64,000 bases of DNA. It comes from Daphnia pulex. Lineage: Eukaryota; Arthropoda; Branchiopoda; Diplostraca; Daphniidae. The stretch spans positions 7,741,001 to 7,805,000 of the forward strand of contig NC_060026.1 in assembly GCF_021134715.1 (NCBI RefSeq), given 5' to 3'. The position numbers and the translations under genes were made by a program. How positions within the stretch are numbered: position 1 is the first letter of the stretch; every line of letters starts with the position of its first letter. Below, piece after piece: positions 23,200 through 33,974 of the stretch. The notes beneath the pieces are model-generated. The model had not been told where the DNA came from. It saw only the letters and a list, made by a program, of their open reading frames with translations, and searched no databases.

Positions 23200-23860
23200 A
23201 CTAAAGTTTTCGGAATTCGTACAGGGGAAATGTGGAAATTCTAATTCGTGAAAAATGTTTTTCATAGAGAAAAACGATTAGGAAACCAAGGATTTCTTCC
23301 TGTGCCACATTCGACACGATTTCTCTTCCGACGAACCCTATTATGCTCCAGAATTTTTTTATTGGGATATTCTGGAAGAAAACGGCCTCGGTTGGCGAAA
23401 AAATGTCGTTGTCAATTCGTTTCAATTACAACAAGGAAAGCGTACATGAAAAGCTGGTACAGCTGTATCCACGTCTCCGTGAGTGCCAACAAAAATATTA
23501 CATCTGTGTAACAAGGGGGGGGGACGAAGCCAAGAGTTAAGAATGGTTAATGTGGGCCCAGCTTCTGGAACAACTATTACTGTAATATTTTACACCCAAT
23601 TTTTTTCCTTTCAGCTATTAATATCTATTTTCTTATGCTAGCAATTACCAAAAACCCTGTACCTCGTCCCCATGGTAAGGGATATCAGCGTGGAAGGCGT
23701 CGCGGAAGAAGTCCGCGAAGAAGACCTGAAATGTGAATACTGCAGAAACATCTTCACAATGGCGGACTGGGATGACCACTTGGAGGGGATATGTCGGCGA
23801 GATGGTCGACAACAAAGTAATTACTTTTCTGTTCTCAATGATTTGTTGTTGACAAAAGGG
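23200..23860 (+). CDS. Zinc-finger-like coding pieces at the right side of the loop
   Basis: Around 23665-23815 a frame reads MVRDISVEGVAEEV and then CEYCRNIFTMADWDDHLEGI followed by C, a C2HC-like spacing (CxxC, 12 residues, H, 3-4 residues, C). An AG acceptor may lie just before, near 23641, and a GT follows CGACAACAAA near 23817. Upstream, 23340-23540 has an open frame (SVHEKLVQLYPRLRECQQKY) that may be an earlier exon. The family is not recognised. These may be further exons of the RING gene or a second gene. Confidence 0.35.
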
Positions 23861-24706
23861 GTAGGTCTCAACGGAAAAGGAATTTAAAAAATGGGCACTA
23901 CCCCAGCATTTGGGCCCATACATTTCAGCAAAATCCGACTTAACAATAAAAAAATACAGTAGAGCTCACAATAATCCATTTGGTATCCAGGGCAAAAACA
24001 CAAACCAAGAAATTTCAAAAATGGGCACTACCCCAGCTAGCCCATACAATTCAGCCAAATCCGACTTCACAATAAAAAAAAACACATTTGAGCTCACAAT
24101 AATCCATTTGGTATCCAAAGCTAAAAACACAAAAAAATAATTAAAAAAAAAACTTCAGCACCTCCTCTCTGGTGCTCTGCGGCCACGCGACTGAACATGT
24201 GAGAAACAGAATTTGGCTTTAAAGCGTTTGTGCACGGTGGCGCGCTATGCTTATCGGAAGCATACTACTAGCGCCACTGGCCTGTACAGAACTGTTTCCC
24301 TTCTAGTCAAAAATTAACTTGCAGTAATTAGACACTTAAATTTACGTAATTGTGACACCAATCACGCAAAAATTTTGTAGGCATTAGATTTAAAAAATAA
24401 ATCTCTTTAAAATGGATCACATTTGCAGGCCTAACAAGAAGCGAATTTGGTGGCAGTTTTTACGAGTGCCCGACGGCCTTGTATACATGTAGATCCCCAC
24501 CCAACGTGAACAGAAAAGCGTCCGGTTTGTTTGTTTACGTTTTAAAGCAAAGTAAGTTATAATACTGGTTTAGACAAGCAAATTGGTTATTTACACATTT
24601 TTTGGTATGCCTCAAGTTCATAGATATGTAGAATTTCAATTTTTGAGTGTGATCTACCACAATTGACAAAAATTTCTTACTGAAATATTTTCCTTTTCCT
24701 TTTTTG

Positions 24707-26238
24707 ATGCCTGGAGAAGTTAAAATGTAAGACGAAACTGAGACTTTCACATTCCAGGCCAAGATTGCTCAGCTTATGAGCTTGATTATCAACACCTTCT
24801 ATAGTTGATCTCCAACTCCTCAAATGCCCTAGACAAGATCCGTTATGAATCCCTGACTGACCCAAGCAAGTTGGACAGCGGTAAGGATCTTAAAATCAAG
24901 ATTGTCCCCAACAAGGATGACTGTAGTCTCACTCTCATGTAAATGTAAGTTGAGAAATTTAGTTCCTCCTCTTTGAACACAAATTTGACTGTTCTGTTTT
25001 TCTTTAGTGGTATCGGCATTATCAAGGCTGATTTGGTTAAAAACTTGGGTACTATTGCCAAGTCTGGAACTAAAGCTTTCATGGAAGCCCTCTCTGCCGG
25101 AGCTGACATCTCCATGATTGGTCAGTTTGGTGTGGGTTTCTACTCTGCTTACCTGGTTGCCGACAAGGTGACAGTTCATTCCAAGCACAATGATGATGAG
25201 CAGTACTTTTGGGAATCGTCAGCCTGTTGTTCTTTCACCATCAAGCCTAATCACAGAGAACCCATGAGTAGAGGAACCAAGATTGTCCTCCACTTGAAGG
25301 TATGTTCATGGCATAGTATCCAATATGCTCATGCCTGTTTTTTTTTCTTTATTGACAGGAAGATGCGATGGATTACCTGGAGGAGAAGAAAGTCAAGGAG
25401 GTTGTCAAGAAGAACTCACAGTTCATTTGCTACCAAATCAAACTATTGGTTGAGAAGTAGCGCGACAAGGAAGTGCGACGATGAGGCTAAGAGGAGGAAA
25501 AGAAGGATGACAACGAGGAGAAACCAAAGGTCGAAGATGTTGGTGAGGATGAGGAAGCCGACAAGGAGGCTGGCAAGAAGAAGAAGAAGACCATCAAGGA
25601 GAAATACTCTGCTGATGAGGAACTCAACAAGACCAAGCCCGTCTGGACTCGCAATCCCGATTACATCAGCCAGAAAGAATACGGAAAGTTCTACAAGTCA
25701 TGGACCAATGACTAGGATGATCATCTTGCTCTCAAGCATTTCTCTATTGAAGGCCAGCTCGAGTTCCGCGCTCTCCTCTTCGTCCCACGCCGTGCTCCTT
25801 TCCATCTGTTTGAGAACCGCAAGCATGAGAACCGCATCAAGTTGTACGTCCGCCGTGTCTTTATCATGGACAACTGCGAGGAGCTCATACCCGAGTACCT
25901 CAACTTCATGAAGAGAGTCGTCGACTCTGAGGATTTTCCTCTCAACATTTCTCGTGAAATGCCCATCGTCGAAGCCCTGCGCGTCCAAGCAGAGGCTGAC
26001 AAGAACGACAAAGCCGTCAAGGATTTGGTCATGTTGCTGTTTGAAACTTCTCTGCTGTCATCTGGTTTCTCCCTGGAAGAGCCAGCCGTCCATGCTTCTC
26101 GTATCTACCACATGATCAAATTGGGTTTGGGTATCGATGAAGATGATGTCCCTTCTGGTGGTGAGGAAGCCCAAGCCGAAGAAGAGATGCCGCCATTGGA
26201 GAATAATGAAGATGCTTCTCGCTGGAGAAAGGCGATTA
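24707..26238 (+). pseudogene. HSP90 copy C (right arm)
   Basis: The order follows cytosolic HSP90: MPGEV start, [53 protein letters not shown], then an intron (about 25300-25360), [18 protein letters not shown], a charged linker, [42 protein letters not shown], then [20 protein letters not shown] and a C-terminal MPPLE region. Lesions: the acceptor before the ATG is changed from AG to TG; TAA is the eighth codon; the block after NTFYS is deleted with a frameshift; TAG after LLVEK; a frameshift in the linker; TAG after TND; about 250 residues are missing between LNISRE and PIVEAL; and the terminal MEEVD signature is lost by frameshift (stop near 26238). Introns prove a genomic, not retroposed, origin. 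Confidence 0.9.
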
Positions 26239-27068
26239 AACGTGTCAATTACTGTTATAAAACGCAAACTCAGTTTCTCCCAATTGTTCTTATTTCAGCG
26301 TTTTTTTCGAACTGGAATGAGGACATTCATATAATAAAACTAATATTATTGTCTTAAAAATCATGGCTAAACTTCATTGCGTTGCTCCCTCATTCCTGGC
26401 ATTGTATAACTAAGAGTTGGAATTTAATACAACCAATCGCGGTTTGCTATCTAAAAACTTTATTCGATTTCTCTCCATACCCCTTCTTGTGACAGATATC
26501 CAACGACACCGAGTTTCGAATAGAAAAGCGGTCCATAGAGCTTAACATTTTGATCATAAGAAATGTTTTTAGTAAAATGATGACGAATGGAATTGCTTAT
26601 TCGTGGAGGATAATCCGCTGAATAGATCCGCGGAGTTGGCTGCATAAATTAGAATGCTTCGTAAGAAATTCACTGGGGTACTCAACTAAGTTGATCCATA
26701 AATCACACTTCGCTAATCTATAAGTGAGTTGAAGAAAATTCTGCCCTCTCTTCATTAGAAAACAAAATTTTTGCCTAGATAGTCCGGCTTTAAAGTTGCA
26801 TTAAATGGCTTCAATTCCAACATGATAGGGATTCAAATGATACATGTTGTGAAACTGGTCAAAAGGTAACCGAAAAAAAAATAGGCCTAGTTAGGCGTGC
26901 TCCTGGATTATAGTTACACCCCAAAATGATGTCTATAATAATCGCCCAGCAATCACCATACATTGTGCGAAAAAATACTTAAACTATATATAACCTTACC
27001 CCTAACCCCCAAAAATTTATTATGCACACTCCCTCATTTAACTTAAATCTTAAAAGCAAGTTAATCTT

Positions 27069-28200
27069 TAGTTAATTACTAGCGCAATGTGCGCTTAGAA
27101 AGCGCTACACCTAGCGCGAACTATTTAAAATGTTTGGCCCAGCGAGCCGTATAAAACTTTGGACGGGCGACAATTAGCGCTAATAAGATAGCGAACGGAC
27201 TCGCGACAAGCGCTTATATGATGTACGGGCGCGCGCTTCTCGTACCGTCTCGTCCATTTGCGGTAATCGTTTTCCCTTTCGCAACATTTTATTAAAATTA
27301 ACGAAACGCTTGCGCGTTTCCTAAATAATGCAATGAAATTAATTGCCCTAAATATAGCGCATCACGCGCAAGTTTATCGGAAACACATAGCTAGTCCCAC
27401 GATCACTTCGATAGCGCTAGATCTAGCGCGAAACATTTCAATTAATTATTTTTCACGCAATGATCCGCCGAAAACAGCGGAAGGACCAGCGGAAATAGCG
27501 GACGGGCTCGCATTACTCGTCTAACCAGTCAAAGCAGTGGTTTCCCTTTGCATTCAATACAAACAAATAATTTAGAGCCATTCGCATTAAGTAGCGTTAT
27601 TTAAGCGCTTTCGCTTTTTTAAATATAGGATTAAATAATACGCTCAAATTGAGCGCATATCGCGCAAGAAGCGTTAAACATTTATTTTAACGCTTGCGTG
27701 TTTCGTAAGTTATAAACGGACTCGAGACAAGCGCTAAAATTATCAACGGGTGTGCACAACTTGTCCAGTCGCCGCAATCGTTTTCCCTGTAACATTGATT
27801 ACTTTTATTAACGAAGCGCTTGGGCGTTTCGTAAATAATACAATGAAATAAATTGCGCTAAATATATATTTAGCGCATCGCGCGCAAGTTTATCGCAAAC
27901 CAATTGCTAGCGCAACGCGCGCTTAGTGCAAATCATTTGAATGGCTTATTTTTCGCAAGCTTATAATGAGCCGCCGAAAACAGCGAACGGGCGACAGCGC
28001 TAAAATAGTGGACGGACCAGCGATAAGCGCTTTAAAAAATCGGACGGGCTCACGTTACTCGTCTGACCAGTCGCCGCAGTCAGCCGCAGTCGTTTTACTT
28101 CGCTTTACATTTTAAAAAATAATAATTTAGAGCGACGTGCATTAGGTAGCGTTATTTAAGCGCTTGCTCGTTTTTTTATTTTGTGATTAAATCCCCGTTT
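27069..28200. repeat. GCGC-palindrome satellite array, right arm
   Basis: This mirrors 15860-16990 with very high identity. It carries a long palindrome at about 27856-27877 (GCGCTAAATATATATTTAG plus CGC) and many AGCGCT words. 26239-27068, between HSP90 and this array, is the HSP90 3' flank. Confidence 0.75.
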
Positions 28201-28261
28201 GTACTACTGGATTCAAACTGGCTATAAAGGGGGTGGAGATGTGGCATGAAGTAATTATTTT

Positions 28262-28650
28262 GACCGCTAGGTGGCTGCCGTTTTTATATTGAACTTTTTT
28301 GGGATTATATATTGAACTTTTTTGGGGTTTTATATTGACTTTTTTTGCTTTTTATATCAACTTTTTGTTTTTTATATTATACTCTTTTTGCTTTTAATAT
28401 AATACATTTTCAGTTTTTATATTGCATTTTTTAATATATATTGAATATTTTTTTATATATATTGACTTTTTTTTGGGTTTTATATTGACTTTTTTTGCTT
28501 TTTATATCAACTTTTTGTTTTTTATATTACACTCTTTTTGGTTTTTATATAATACTTTTTTCAGTTTTATATTGAATTTGTTTTTTATATATTCTTTTCT
28601 GTTTTATATAATGATATTTTGAAAATCATTATTATGTTGAAAAAGTGGCG
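28262..28650. repeat. TATAAAAA minisatellite, right arm
   Basis: This is the inverted counterpart of 15447-15780 with small length changes, which account for the 19-bp difference in arm length. It runs directly into the terminal inverted repeat of the 13-kb element. Confidence 0.85.
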
Positions 28651-28739
28651 GTTTTGGGCTTCCATATACGTTTACCCTAAAATCGAGATGGGGAAGCCAA
28701 CACAGCCGTGAACCGACCAGGGATCTATTGCTCTGCCAA

Positions 28740-31700
28740 TACCGCCACTTTTTCAATATAATAATGATTTTCAAAATATCATTATATAAAACAGAAAAGA
28801 ATATATAAAAAACAAATTCAATATAAAACTGAAAAAAGTATTATATAAAAACCAAAAAGAGTGTAATATAAAAAACAAAAAGTTGATATAAAAAGCAAAA
28901 AAAGTCAATATAAAACCCAAAAAAAAGTCAATATATATAAAAAAAATTTCAATATATATAAAAAAAAATTCAATATAAAAACTGAACATGTATTATATTA
29001 AAACCAAAAAGAGTATAATATAAAAAACAAAAAGTTGATATAAAAAGCAAAAAAAGTCAATATAAAACCCCCAAAAAGTTCAATATAAAAACGGCAGCCA
29101 CCTAGCGGTCAAAATAATTACTTCATGCCACATCTCCACCCCCTTTATAGCCAGTTTGAATCCAGTGGTATAGATGAATACGGGGATTTAATCACATAAT
29201 TAAAAAACGATCAAGCGCTTAAATAACGCTACTTAATGCGCGTCGCTCTAAATTATTATTTTTTAAAATGTAATGCGAAATAAAACGACTGCGGCTGACT
29301 GCGGCGACTGGTCAGACGAGTAACGCGAGCCCGTCCGATTTTTTAAAGCACTCATCGCTGGTCCGTCCACTATTTAGCGCTGTCGCCCGTTCGCTGTTTT
29401 CGGCGGCTCATTATATGCGAAAAATAAGCCATCCCAATGTTTTGCGCTAAGCGCGCGTTGCGCTAGCAATTGGTTTGCGATAAACTTGCGCGCGATGCGC
29501 TAAATATATATTTAGCGCAATTTATTTCATTGTATTATTTACGAAACAACCAAGCGCTTCGTTAATTAAAATAATAAATGCGACAGAAAAAATGATTGCG
29601 GCGACTGGACAAGTTGCGCACACCCGTCGATAATTTTAGCGCTTTTCTCGAGTCCGTCTATAACTTACGAAACACGCAAGCGTTAAAATAAATGTTTAAC
29701 GCTTCTTGCGCGATATGCGCTCTATTGGAGCGTAGGCTATTATTTAATCATATATTTAAAAAAGCGCAATCGCTTAAATAACGCTACTTAATGCGAATCG
29801 CTCTAAATTAACTTTTTGTATTTAATCCAAAGGAAAACGACTGCGCTGACTGGTTAGACGAGTAATGCGAGCCCTTTCCCTATTTCCGCTAGTCCTTTCG
29901 CTGTTTTCGGCGGATCATTATATACGTGAAAAATAATTCATTCAAATGTTTCACGCTAGATCTAGCGCTATCGAAGCGATCGTGGGACTAGCTATGTGTT
30001 TGCGATAAACTTGCGCGTGATGCGCTATATTTAGCACAATTTATTTTATTGCATTATTTAGGAAACCCGCAAGCGTTTCGTTAATTTTAATAAAAAGTTA
30101 CGAAAGGGAAAACGATTACGGCAAATGGACGAGACGGGACGAGAAGCGCGCGCCCGTACATCATATTAGCGCTTGTATTAGCTTTGTTGAAATAACTAGC
30201 AAAAATAAATATTTAGCGCGAAAAATAATGAAGTCAATATATTTTGCGCTAGATCTGCGCTAAATATTTATTTCAGCAAATTATATGAGCGCTTCTTAAT
30301 TTATGTAATGAACTTAATCCGGCTATTTAGCGCATTGAGCGCAAGTTAATCTTAAGTTTATCATAAGCGAGTTTACGATTTCGCAGCGCTAAAACTTTGA
30401 CATTTTTTGCGCAGCGAAACAGCCTTGAACAGCGGACGGACGACGATAAGCGCTATAGGACAAGCAAAATTACTCGTGATAAGCGCTGAAATAATGGAGC
30501 CAGTCGCGCAATGGTTTTCTTTTCCTGAACCATTTAGTTAAATTAACGAAGCGCTTACGCGTTCCATAAAATGCTACGATGGAATGAATTGCGCTAAATA
30601 ATTTAGCGCATCGCGCGCAAGTAAATCGCAAATACATCACTAGCGCCATGCGCGTTTATTTAGCGCTAGATGTAGAGTGAAAATGTGTTTTAATTATTTT
30701 TCGCATAATGAGCCGCTGAAAACAGCGGACGGGCAACAGCGCTAACCCAGCTTGAAGGACCAGCGATAAGCGCTCAAATTATTTAAGCGCAAGCCTATAC
30801 GCCTAGCGCCGTTTTTTAATTAAAGATTAAATAAAATGCTCAAAATTTAGCATGTCGCGCGCAAGATGCGTATTATTTACAAAACGCGCATAACCCGTGC
30901 GCAGCGAGTCGCCTTATTAAACAGCGGACGGGCGACGATAAGCGCTACGACAAGTAAACTGACTCATGATAAGCGCTGAAATAATGGACGGGCACGTGCT
31001 ACTCGTCCAGTCGCGCAATGGTTTTCTTTTCCGAAACCATTTACTTTAATTAACCAAGCGCTTGCGCGTTTCGTAAAAAAAATGAGATGCAATGAATTGC
31101 GCTAAATATATATTTAGCGCATCGCGTGTTAGTTTATCGCAAACAAATCGCTAGCGACACGCGCGCTTAGATATGGCGCTAGATCTAGCGCAAAACATTT
31201 GAATGGATTTTTTTCGCTTATAATGAGCCGTCGAAAACAGCGGACGGGCGACAGCGCTAAAATAGCGGACGGACCAGCGATAACCGCTGGAAAAAACAGA
31301 CGGGCTCGCGTTACTCCTCTGACCAGTCGCCGCAGTCAGCCGCAGTCGTTTTTCTTCGCATTAAATTTAAAAAATAATAATTTAAAGCGATGCGCATTAA
31401 GTAGCGTTATTTAAGCGCTTACTCGTTTTTTAATTATGTGATTAAATAAAATGCTCAAATATGCGCTTATCGCGCAAGAATCCCCGTTTGTACTACTGGA
31501 TTCAAACTGGCTATAAAGGGGGTGGAGATGTGGCATGAAGTAATTATTTTGACCGCTAGGTGGCTGCCGTTTTTATATTGAACTTTTTGGGATTATATAT
31601 TGAACTTTTTTGGGTTTTATATTGACTTTTTTTGCTTTTTATATCAACTTTTTGTTTTTTATATTACACTCTTTTTGGTTTTTATATAATACTTTTTTCA

Positions 31701-31783
31701 GTTTTTATATTCTTTTCTGTTTTATATATTGATATTTTGAAAAAAAATTTATATTGAAAAAGTGGCGGTTTTGGGCTTCCATA
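28740..31783. mobile_element. 3.0-kb cargo-free relative of the palindromic element
   Basis: The left end (ACCGCCACTTTTTCAATATA, minisatellite to 29090, then the AACGGCAGCCACCTAGCGGT block) is repeated inverted at the right end (31495-31783, ending GGTTTTGGGCTTCCATA). Between them, GCGC units run plus-strand from about 29205 to about 30180 and in the opposite orientation from about 30400 to 31480, so the element is itself an imperfect palindrome centred near 30260. It lacks HSP90 and loop genes. The outer 14 bp of the left terminal repeat are missing and no target duplication was seen. The 67-bp spacer 28673-28739 is the other half of the repeat seen at 11091-11173. Confidence 0.65.
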
Positions 31784-32658
31784 AATACGAGACTTGTTTT
31801 CTCCGATTTCAAATTGATGTTGTTATTCTTGTTATTTTTAAAAACATTCCCAAGCTTTTCCAAGTTTTTTATCCACCTAGAAAGAATTGTGAAGTGGTGA
31901 CGCAAAAAGGGGGGGGGGGGTGCCCGCTGACGTCCATGAGGGATTATTTTTAAAAACTGTTGGCCAATACCTTAATAGCCGTTCTAAATAGGCCTAGCAA
32001 CTAAAACTGAAAACACTCCCGATTCAAATATGCGACAAACGTTTGATTCAAGTTATATTGAGTACAATTTGGGTACAAGCTTGGGTTCGAAGCGTGATCT
32101 CATTAGGCAGGCATATGCTAGGACTCGGCAACCGTAGGACAACACACGTATTAACTTTGTTTACAAAATCTTGCTGAATTATTCAAACTCGTGTTTTTCA
32201 AAATTGAAAATGGCGAAGAAATAGTGTCGTCTGCTGAATGGAATGAAGAATTGTTGTTGTCTGGTCATTAAATCATGCCCAGTAGCGCAGCGTAGACGTG
32301 TTTTGTTTTTTTAATATTTGTTTCTCACAAAGATATTGAAACGTTTTCCATCGAGACGACTCACCATCAGCTGATCTGTTCATTTTTATAGCTGGTTCTT
32401 TTTTTATCACTTGAAATTAGGTTTTTCTGCATTTGAAGAATAACGACATATTCATCGATCTCATCGACTTGGGCCAATCAAAAAGTGAGCTAGAAGCAAG
32501 AAGTATAAACACGTGCTTAGGGCGAATTCACTGCAAGGGCCAATCACGATCATGCAGACGGGCTGTGGCTTGGCCAAAAGAGGGGCGTGGTTCTATCCAC
32601 CTTCCGCAAGTATGATGCACTATATTGATCATAAGCACTATTGATAATAAGTATCATG
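31784..32658. other. No recognised gene
   Basis: This stretch follows the repeat and precedes the opsin fragment. It contains a G run at 31911-31921 and several short open frames without recognisable motifs. I see nothing else supportable. Confidence 0.4.
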
Positions 32659-32659
32659 C

Positions 32660-32784
32660 ACGTGGATTTTCGCCTGGACTCCATTCACTGCTATTTCTAT
32701 GATTGGCACGTGGATCAGTCCGACTTACATCACCGCCCTGGTGTCAGAAATTCCAATTGTCTGCGCCAAAACGTCGGCCGTCTA
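32660..32784 (+). pseudogene. Opsin fragment, end of TM6 to TM7 with the retinal lysine
   Basis: The frame reads TWIFAWTPFTAISMIGTWIS, then TALVSEIPIVCAKTSAVY. AWTPF matches the TM6 core and AKTSAVY carries the lysine that binds retinal in TM7 of arthropod visual opsins. Expected sequence before it (NIT-LW) is missing here but is found, inverted, ending at 38965. After AVY the NP motif does not follow; either a splice donor (GTAGCA) lies there or the copy is broken. Confidence 0.7.
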
Positions 32785-33974
32785 TGTAGCATCCCGTAGC
32801 ATCCTGGCGAATGATAATTATATCGAAATTGAATATTGCGTAAGCTGCACAACATGTTTTAGGTTTAATTATTTAGAAATTAATGTTCTCCTTGTTCAGA
32901 ACCATATTTTGTCTAATTCATGGAGCGATGGGCAATTAACTGTTGGAATGCAACTATACTTTTATCCAACTTCTATGAACTTCTCAAATTTCTCGACTTG
33001 AGAAGCTCAAAGTCGAAAGGATCGAAATGGATCGATCCTGGCGGACAAGCGATGGGTGATCAACTTCAAACTCGAAATTTCTGAACGAGAGAATAAATAC
33101 GCAACTGGAATTTGCCGCCCATCCGTTCCGTCCTTGACTATAGCGAATCATTGGTATAATATAAACGTAGGACTGCTGCGATCCTGGATTCCAGGGTCCA
33201 GCGCCAATTACGATGCTACAAAACCCAGACAAAACGTTGCCATACGTCCATTATTTGGTATAGACGTATTCTGTTAGAAATCTAAAATTGACTGCCCCCC
33301 TTACCAGCATTCACTGGGCTCAACTTTGGTGTACAACTCGACTGGAATACTGTTTCCGGAGTGGACACACAACTGGGATCGTTCCGCAATGCACTGGGTG
33401 TACAATAAGTGCGGCTGTCAGCGGAATGCCAACACATATCGTCGGTCCGGTCCTATGAAAATCGAACATTTTTTTAAATTTCAGAGTAAAATCGTTGAGC
33501 TATTTCCAGATATACGTATCGATTATTCGCTCTTGGCTTATTCCAAGAGGGTCCTGGGGACTGTTATTGGTTGTGGGTTTTCGGTCGAAAAAGTAATTAT
33601 CTGCGGGGTTTCTCGCAAATTTTGACTTTTATCTTGACTGTGGTAGGGACTAGGGAGGGGCTCGGCGTAACTTGCGGTAACTTGATGAGACGGACTATTT
33701 GATACTAAAATAATTCAAATAATTCCGATCCGTTCAGCGAAAGTCGAAATGTCTTGTGAACTCTGTCGTGGTTGTCTGCGTGTGAATTCTGTCTTGGTTT
33801 CGCGACTCTCTATTGATCTCGACCCAGTCCATGTTTGGCAGGTAAATAAAAGCTAAAATTCAAATGGAATGACTATGGGAGCTTAAATAGAAGAGTTAAA
33901 TACATTCCAAATTTGTGCAGTGTTAGTTCTAGACTAGCATCATTTGTCACGTAAGCTTCCTGTTGATGCATATA
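32785..33974 (+). other. Degenerate stretch with broken open frames
   Basis: Several medium-length frames on the plus strand (about 32940-33275 and 33326-33625) look like eroded coding sequence because they shift and restart, but I do not recognise any family. 33640-33974 shows nothing. Confidence 0.25.

Larger units (their letters stand above)
15414..28666. mobile_element. 13.25-kb palindromic composite transposon with HSP90/RING cargo
   Basis: Left arm 15414-20228 and right arm 23833-28666 are inverted copies, with a loop at 20229-23832. Both ends begin TATGGAAGCCCAAAACCGCC reading inward. The same 6 bp, TACGTT, lie outside both ends (15408-15413 and 28667-28672). Flanking DNA joins up to match a continuous sequence near 11174-11179 on the minus strand, so the borders look like true insertion borders. 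Each arm carries, outside to inside, a TATAAAAA minisatellite, a GCGC satellite array, the HSP90 3' flank, a dead HSP90 gene, its 5' flank and a two-unit tandem repeat. The loop carries RING-finger and zinc-finger coding sequence. No transposase was recognised, so its class is unknown. A self-made inverted duplication that later captured TIR ends is the alternative. Confidence 0.7.

Noticed and set aside
15414-28666. The long inverted repeat as a pure assembly artefact
   Set aside because: The 6-bp flanking duplication, shared tips with a second element, unequal minisatellite lengths and rare arm differences argue for a real structure, though only long reads can settle it.
28422-28989. Phe/Ile/Tyr-rich frames that look like membrane proteins (also 15288-15737)
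   Set aside because: They are translations of the A/T minisatellite in whichever frame lacks stops. They change with repeat number and have no other coding support.
15880-31480. CRISPR-like array of repeats
   Set aside because: Repeats are long, diverged, palindromic and without spacer structure, in a eukaryotic genome with introns. They are satellite DNA.
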